Source: Flavisolibacter nicotianae (GTDB lineage: Bacteria; Bacteroidota; Bacteroidia; Chitinophagales; Chitinophagaceae). From it: a stretch of 64,000 nucleotides of DNA. Position 1 is the first letter of the stretch. Every line of letters begins with the position of its first letter. The translations under genes were made by a program, and so were the position numbers. A model generated the notes under the pieces. The model had not been told where the DNA came from, ran no database searches, and saw only the letters and a program-made list of their open reading frames with translations. This document shows, one piece after another, positions 61,140-64,000 of the stretch. The stretch spans positions 62,001-126,000 of the forward strand of contig NZ_RBCI01000001.1 of NCBI RefSeq assembly GCF_003628535.1, written 5' to 3'.

Positions 61140-62840
61140 TTATCCTTTTGATTTTGATTTGACCTTCCCTCCTGCGGCTTCGGTCTTTGTTTTTGTCTTC
61201 GAATCGGCTGCCCGTGGCGTTTTTCCCGATTGCGACAGCACCTTCTGGATATTCAACAGGTTATCATTTGCCGGGTCAAATGCCAGTCCGCGGGTTACAT
61301 AACCCAGCGCAGCATCCCGGTCCTGCTTGATATTGGTGTTGTACACGGCCAGCGACGTTGCGGCCCTGACACCCTGGCTCTTAAAGCGCTCTTTGTTGCC
61401 TTCTGCCACCGTAAGAACTTTTTCCCACATCGGTATAGCCAGGCCCTGTTGCATATTGGTATCGATCGCTGTGCGGGACAAAGCGCTCCAGTAATAACCG
61501 TGGATGCTGTCCGGAACGGCGGCAGAGTAAGCCTGCGCCACGCTGTCGGCTTTTTGATAGTTGCCCCCCAGGTAGAGCGGAACGGCGATATAGCTGATCA
61601 ACTCGTCATTGGAAGCGCGGCCCTGTCCCTGACGCAATTGGTAAGAGATCAGGCGCAATTCACCTTCAAGCAATTTGTTGTTGTTGGCTTTTGCATTTTC
61701 AATGGCATCGTTCAGGGTTTCGAGCTGACGCGACAACACACTGTCTTTTTTAATCGCAGCGGCAATATCATCGCGGATCAGGGCCGGATTGCCCCTTCCG
61801 CAAGCGGTTGCATGCAGGATATAATCGGCACCGATGATGTCTTCTTCCGGTGCTTTCTGCAAATACAGGTTCGAGTTGGTGCAGGCGCTGGCTGTGTCTT
61901 TTGCCCCCAGGTAACTATAAGCCAAAAGGCGGTATACACGGGGACGTGGATTTTGCGAGCCGCTCACAATCTTGCTGGCAGAGGCAATGGCGGCGGTAAA
62001 ATTGTTTTGTACAAACGCGGTTTGCGCTGTGAGATATTCGTTTTCAACGGTCGGGTCGGCCACGGCCTTGAACTTCTCGGCAAACGACGCAGCGGAAGCA
62101 AAATCTTTCTTGTACAGCAGATTATAGTAGTAAAGGTCAAAGAATGCCGGTGCAAACTTCGGATCAGCCGCAACAGCACTGTTCAGGTTTTCCGTTACCG
62201 CATCCCAGTTGCGCTGCGACTGGTAAAGCGATGCAATGCGATACAAGGCGGGTGCATAGTTGCCGGCTTTTCGGTAGGCTTGCACGGCATCACCGCCCTG
62301 GTGCTTCTTCCGGTAGGCATTGCCCAGTGCAACAAAAATATCGGGGTTCGTCGGTGCCTGCTGTGCAGCTTCGTTCAATTTGGCAATGGCATAATCCAGG
62401 TCACCCTGTTTTTTCTGATCGGAGTAAGCCTGTATATTGGCACGGGCAACAGCGGTAAGGATCGCCACATCGCTACCTTTTTTTCCTTTGCTGGCAGCAA
62501 GGGCGGCGTCAAACAACTGGCGGGCCTCAGCGGCTTTACCATCCAGCAGGTTGATTTGTCCCATTCCCACCATGATCCAGGGCGCATTGCCGTTCGCCGC
62601 CAGTGTCTTTTGATACAAGGCCCTGGCACCATTCACATCATCCTGTGCCAACAGTGTTTGACCCAACCAATACACAGCTTCCAGGTTATTGGGATTGGAA
62701 GCGGTAAGTTTTTCAAATACCTGCCGGGCACTTTGGTACCTTTCTGCATTCAGGTGCGCTATTCCTTCCTGCACGGATTGCGCCATTGCATGTAGAGAGA
62801 ACAATGCAGCAAAGAATAAAAGGATCGCAGACTTCTTCAT
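61140..62840 (-). CDS. Exported tetratricopeptide repeat protein
   Basis: A 566-residue protein with a signal peptide ending AMAQ and many TPR-like helix pairs: AYWLGQTLLAQ-type and IFVALGNAYRKK-type repeats run through residues 25-520. The last 20 residues are a Lys/Ser/Thr-rich basic tail. TPR arrays are protein-binding scaffolds; this one is periplasmic or surface-facing. It lies 65 bases downstream of a PstS-like lipoprotein gene on the same strand. I recall this pair near ExbB-ExbD-TonB clusters in related genomes, which suggests an envelope energy role, but that is inference. Confidence 0.85.
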   Translation of the reverse strand: MKKSAILLFFAALFSLHAMAQSVQEGIAHLNAERYQSARQVFEKLTASNPNNLEAVYWLGQTLLAQDDVNGARALYQKTLAANGNAPWIMVGMGQINLLDGKAAEARQLFDAALAASKGKKGSDVAILTAVARANIQAYSDQKKQGDLDYAIAKLNEAAQQAPTNPDIFVALGNAYRKKHQGGDAVQAYRKAGNYAPALYRIASLYQSQRNWDAVTENLNSAVAADPKFAPAFFDLYYYNLLYKKDFASAASFAEKFKAVADPTVENEYLTAQTAFVQNNFTAAIASASKIVSGSQNPRPRVYRLLAYSYLGAKDTASACTNSNLYLQKAPEEDIIGADYILHATACGRGNPALIRDDIAAAIKKDSVLSRQLETLNDAIENAKANNNKLLEGELRLISYQLRQGQGRASNDELISYIAVPLYLGGNYQKADSVAQAYSAAVPDSIHGYYWSALSRTAIDTNMQQGLAIPMWEKVLTVAEGNKERFKSQGVRAATSLAVYNTNIKQDRDAALGYVTRGLAFDPANDNLLNIQKVLSQSGKTPRAADSKTKTKTEAAGGKVKSKSKG

Positions 62841-62905
62841 TTTTTTCTTTTTTTCTTTTAAGAGTTGAAATTATTCTGTTTCGCTTAATCACTGGTTGTT
62901 AAAGT

Positions 62906-63817
62906 TCACTGCGTTTGCGCATCCCGCATATAAAAGGGTCGCAACGCGGGGAACAGGTATGCCCGCCTGAAAATTAATTGACCGCGGTCGTTTCGCAAAA
63001 AATTCGCAAAGCTCCCGGCCAGTCCCTGTTCTTTCTCTTTCAACACGTATACCAAACTTCTGATCAGCGGGTAGGTTCTTGTGTAAATCAGGTATTGCAC
63101 CGGTAAAACAAAGCCGCCTACGCTGTCGGTACTTTCCATTCGTGCCAGCCGCACTTTTTTCAAAAGGTTTAATTGGGCCGTATCGTCGGCATTGCCGACC
63201 CATTCTATCCCGACAAATCCCACCGCATTAGGAGTGCGGGCCACATAATCGATCACCTCTTTGCTGTTGGGCGCTGCCGATACATTTTTCCCAAGCGGTT
63301 CGCCGCGAAGCACCGAATCAAGCATAAACCGCACCGTACTGGTTGCTTTCAGGCCGTCGAGTACTGGAATTAAGTTTTTCTTAGACTTTCCCGTCAGCAG
63401 GTTGCGCACGTCGCCAAGGGTAAACATCGAGTCGGCCGATTGCGGGTGAACGAGTACTGCAATGGCATCGTAAGCAACTGTTGAATAGTCGGTTGCCACA
63501 TTCAGCGAGTCGGCAATCAGCCTTTTTTCCTTTTGCGAGTAGGGCCTTGTGGCAATCACCATCTCAATCGAGTCGACCAGGAAATCCCGCAAACAATCGG
63601 CTTCGGGCTTGTACTGCACCACTACATTGGCCTTGGGATAATCGCCCCGGAACACCTGCAGTTCCGCTTCCAGAACGGGCTTAAAACTTTCGTCGCAACT
63701 GATATAAACCGTACCACTGTCGAAGCGGCTGCGTGCCGGCAGCCCGGTATGATTGCTGCAATGCGAGAATGACAGAAAACCCAAAACAGCCAGTACCAGT
63801 CGACCTGTCCACTTCAT
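62906..63817 (-). CDS. PstS-like substrate-binding lipoprotein
   Basis: A 303-residue lipoprotein (lipobox FSHC, Cys20) with a periplasmic binding-protein fold of the PstS type: GTVYISCDESFKPVLEAELQ at the start, VAYDAIAVLVHPQ and a final VLKEKEQGLAGSFANFL segment. No phosphate ABC permease or ATPase is adjacent, so it may not serve classical phosphate uptake. Its ATG overlaps the stop of the small membrane protein upstream (ATGA). The next gene downstream is a TPR protein. Confidence 0.85.
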   Translation of the reverse strand: MKWTGRLVLAVLGFLSFSHCSNHTGLPARSRFDSGTVYISCDESFKPVLEAELQVFRGDYPKANVVVQYKPEADCLRDFLVDSIEMVIATRPYSQKEKRLIADSLNVATDYSTVAYDAIAVLVHPQSADSMFTLGDVRNLLTGKSKKNLIPVLDGLKATSTVRFMLDSVLRGEPLGKNVSAAPNSKEVIDYVARTPNAVGFVGIEWVGNADDTAQLNLLKKVRLARMESTDSVGGFVLPVQYLIYTRTYPLIRSLVYVLKEKEQGLAGSFANFLRNDRGQLIFRRAYLFPALRPFYMRDAQTQ

Positions 63818-63999
63818 CGATAATAATCCTTTTTATAACCCCGGTAAATGCGCCAGCCGCCATACACTACAAAGAGCAAACCAATCAGGTAATCGATGCT
63901 CGATGGTTCCCTGTTCAACAACTTCCAGCCCAGTTTTTCATAAATCAAAAAATACACCCCCAACAGCAAAAACACTGTTCCCATGGTATAATCGACCAC
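63814..63999 (-). CDS. Small two-helix membrane protein (possibly cut by the right edge)
   Basis: About 61 residues are visible from a GTG at 63999; the true start may lie beyond the window. Two hydrophobic helices (about 6-20 and 39-53) flank a short loop with WKLLNREPSSIDYLIG, and the C-terminus is basic and aromatic (YRGYKKDYYR). No known domain. The stop overlaps the start of the PstS-like gene by four bases, so the two are translationally coupled. Confidence 0.65.
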   Translation of the reverse strand: MVDYTMGTVFLLLGVYFLIYEKLGWKLLNREPSSIDYLIGLLFVVYGGWRIYRGYKKDYYR

Positions 64000-64000
64000 G

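Noticed and set aside
61230-62795. 521-codon plus-strand open frame opposite the TPR gene
   Set aside because: The minus-strand protein has a signal peptide and clear TPR repeats; the antisense product is rich in cysteine and valine without a domain.

Overview
This window is a continuous piece of a Bacteroidota chromosome, most likely from the family Chitinophagaceae or a close relative. The evidence is: TAnnTTTG-type -7 promoter elements with TTG at -33 and almost no Shine-Dalgarno sites; type IX secretion parts (PorT, PorP/SprF, and cargo with type A and type B sorting domains); an ExbB-ExbD-ExbD-TonB cluster; menaquinone methyltransferase; and a nuo operon with a short NuoG. I see no tRNA, rRNA, CRISPR array, prophage or insertion sequence.

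Left part (1-22 kb): dnaA runs off the left edge, and the 318-base gap between it and purQ has DnaA-box-like sites and AT-rich DNA. Then come purQ, a two-gene DsbD-type thiol relay, a small DUF2795-type protein, a LolD-like ATPase, ubiE/menG overlapping porT, a Wzi/RemB-like outer membrane barrel, dihydroorotase, a small MutS-family ATPase, an M1 aminopeptidase and pyruvate dehydrogenase E2. A lipoprotein follows, then a 1443-residue PKD-repeat adhesin-like protein with a type B sorting domain, next to its PorP/SprF partner.

Middle part (22-46 kb): katA is divergent from oxyR, with a peroxiredoxin downstream, forming a peroxide defence unit. A tiny secreted protein that is little more than a type A sorting domain follows. 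Then come an rRNA methyltransferase divergent from grpE-dnaJ, a von Willebrand A protein, hpt with a LysM glucosaminidase, a sodium/solute symporter with an O-methyltransferase, a LOG-family protein, two GH13 enzymes (TreZ and an alpha-glucosidase), mnmE, the exbB-exbD-exbD-tonB operon and a MacB/FtsX-type permease.

Right part (46-64 kb): the complete respiratory complex I operon nuoA-N is on the minus strand, transcribed from about 61.03 kb down to a terminator at 45.97-45.99 kb. Two unrelated small genes (an NTF2-like secreted protein and a VOC/glyoxalase-fold protein) sit between nuoE and nuoF, and nuoM has an apparent one-base insertion. Upstream are a TPR protein, a PstS-like lipoprotein and a small membrane protein cut by the right edge.

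The most striking unexplained pattern is between genes. Many spacers, above all inside the nuo operon, hold imperfect palindromes built from short reiterated words. There are at least three word families (AAGTAAAAATT/TTTTGACTTTTGAATTTT, GAAAATTTG/CATTTTCACATTTT and AAGCTGCAAGC/GCTTGTAGCTTGC), each used at several separate junctions. In family A the element starts at or within a few bases of the preceding stop codon and ends just before the next start codon. One family B copy lies in a divergent promoter region, so these are not simply terminators.
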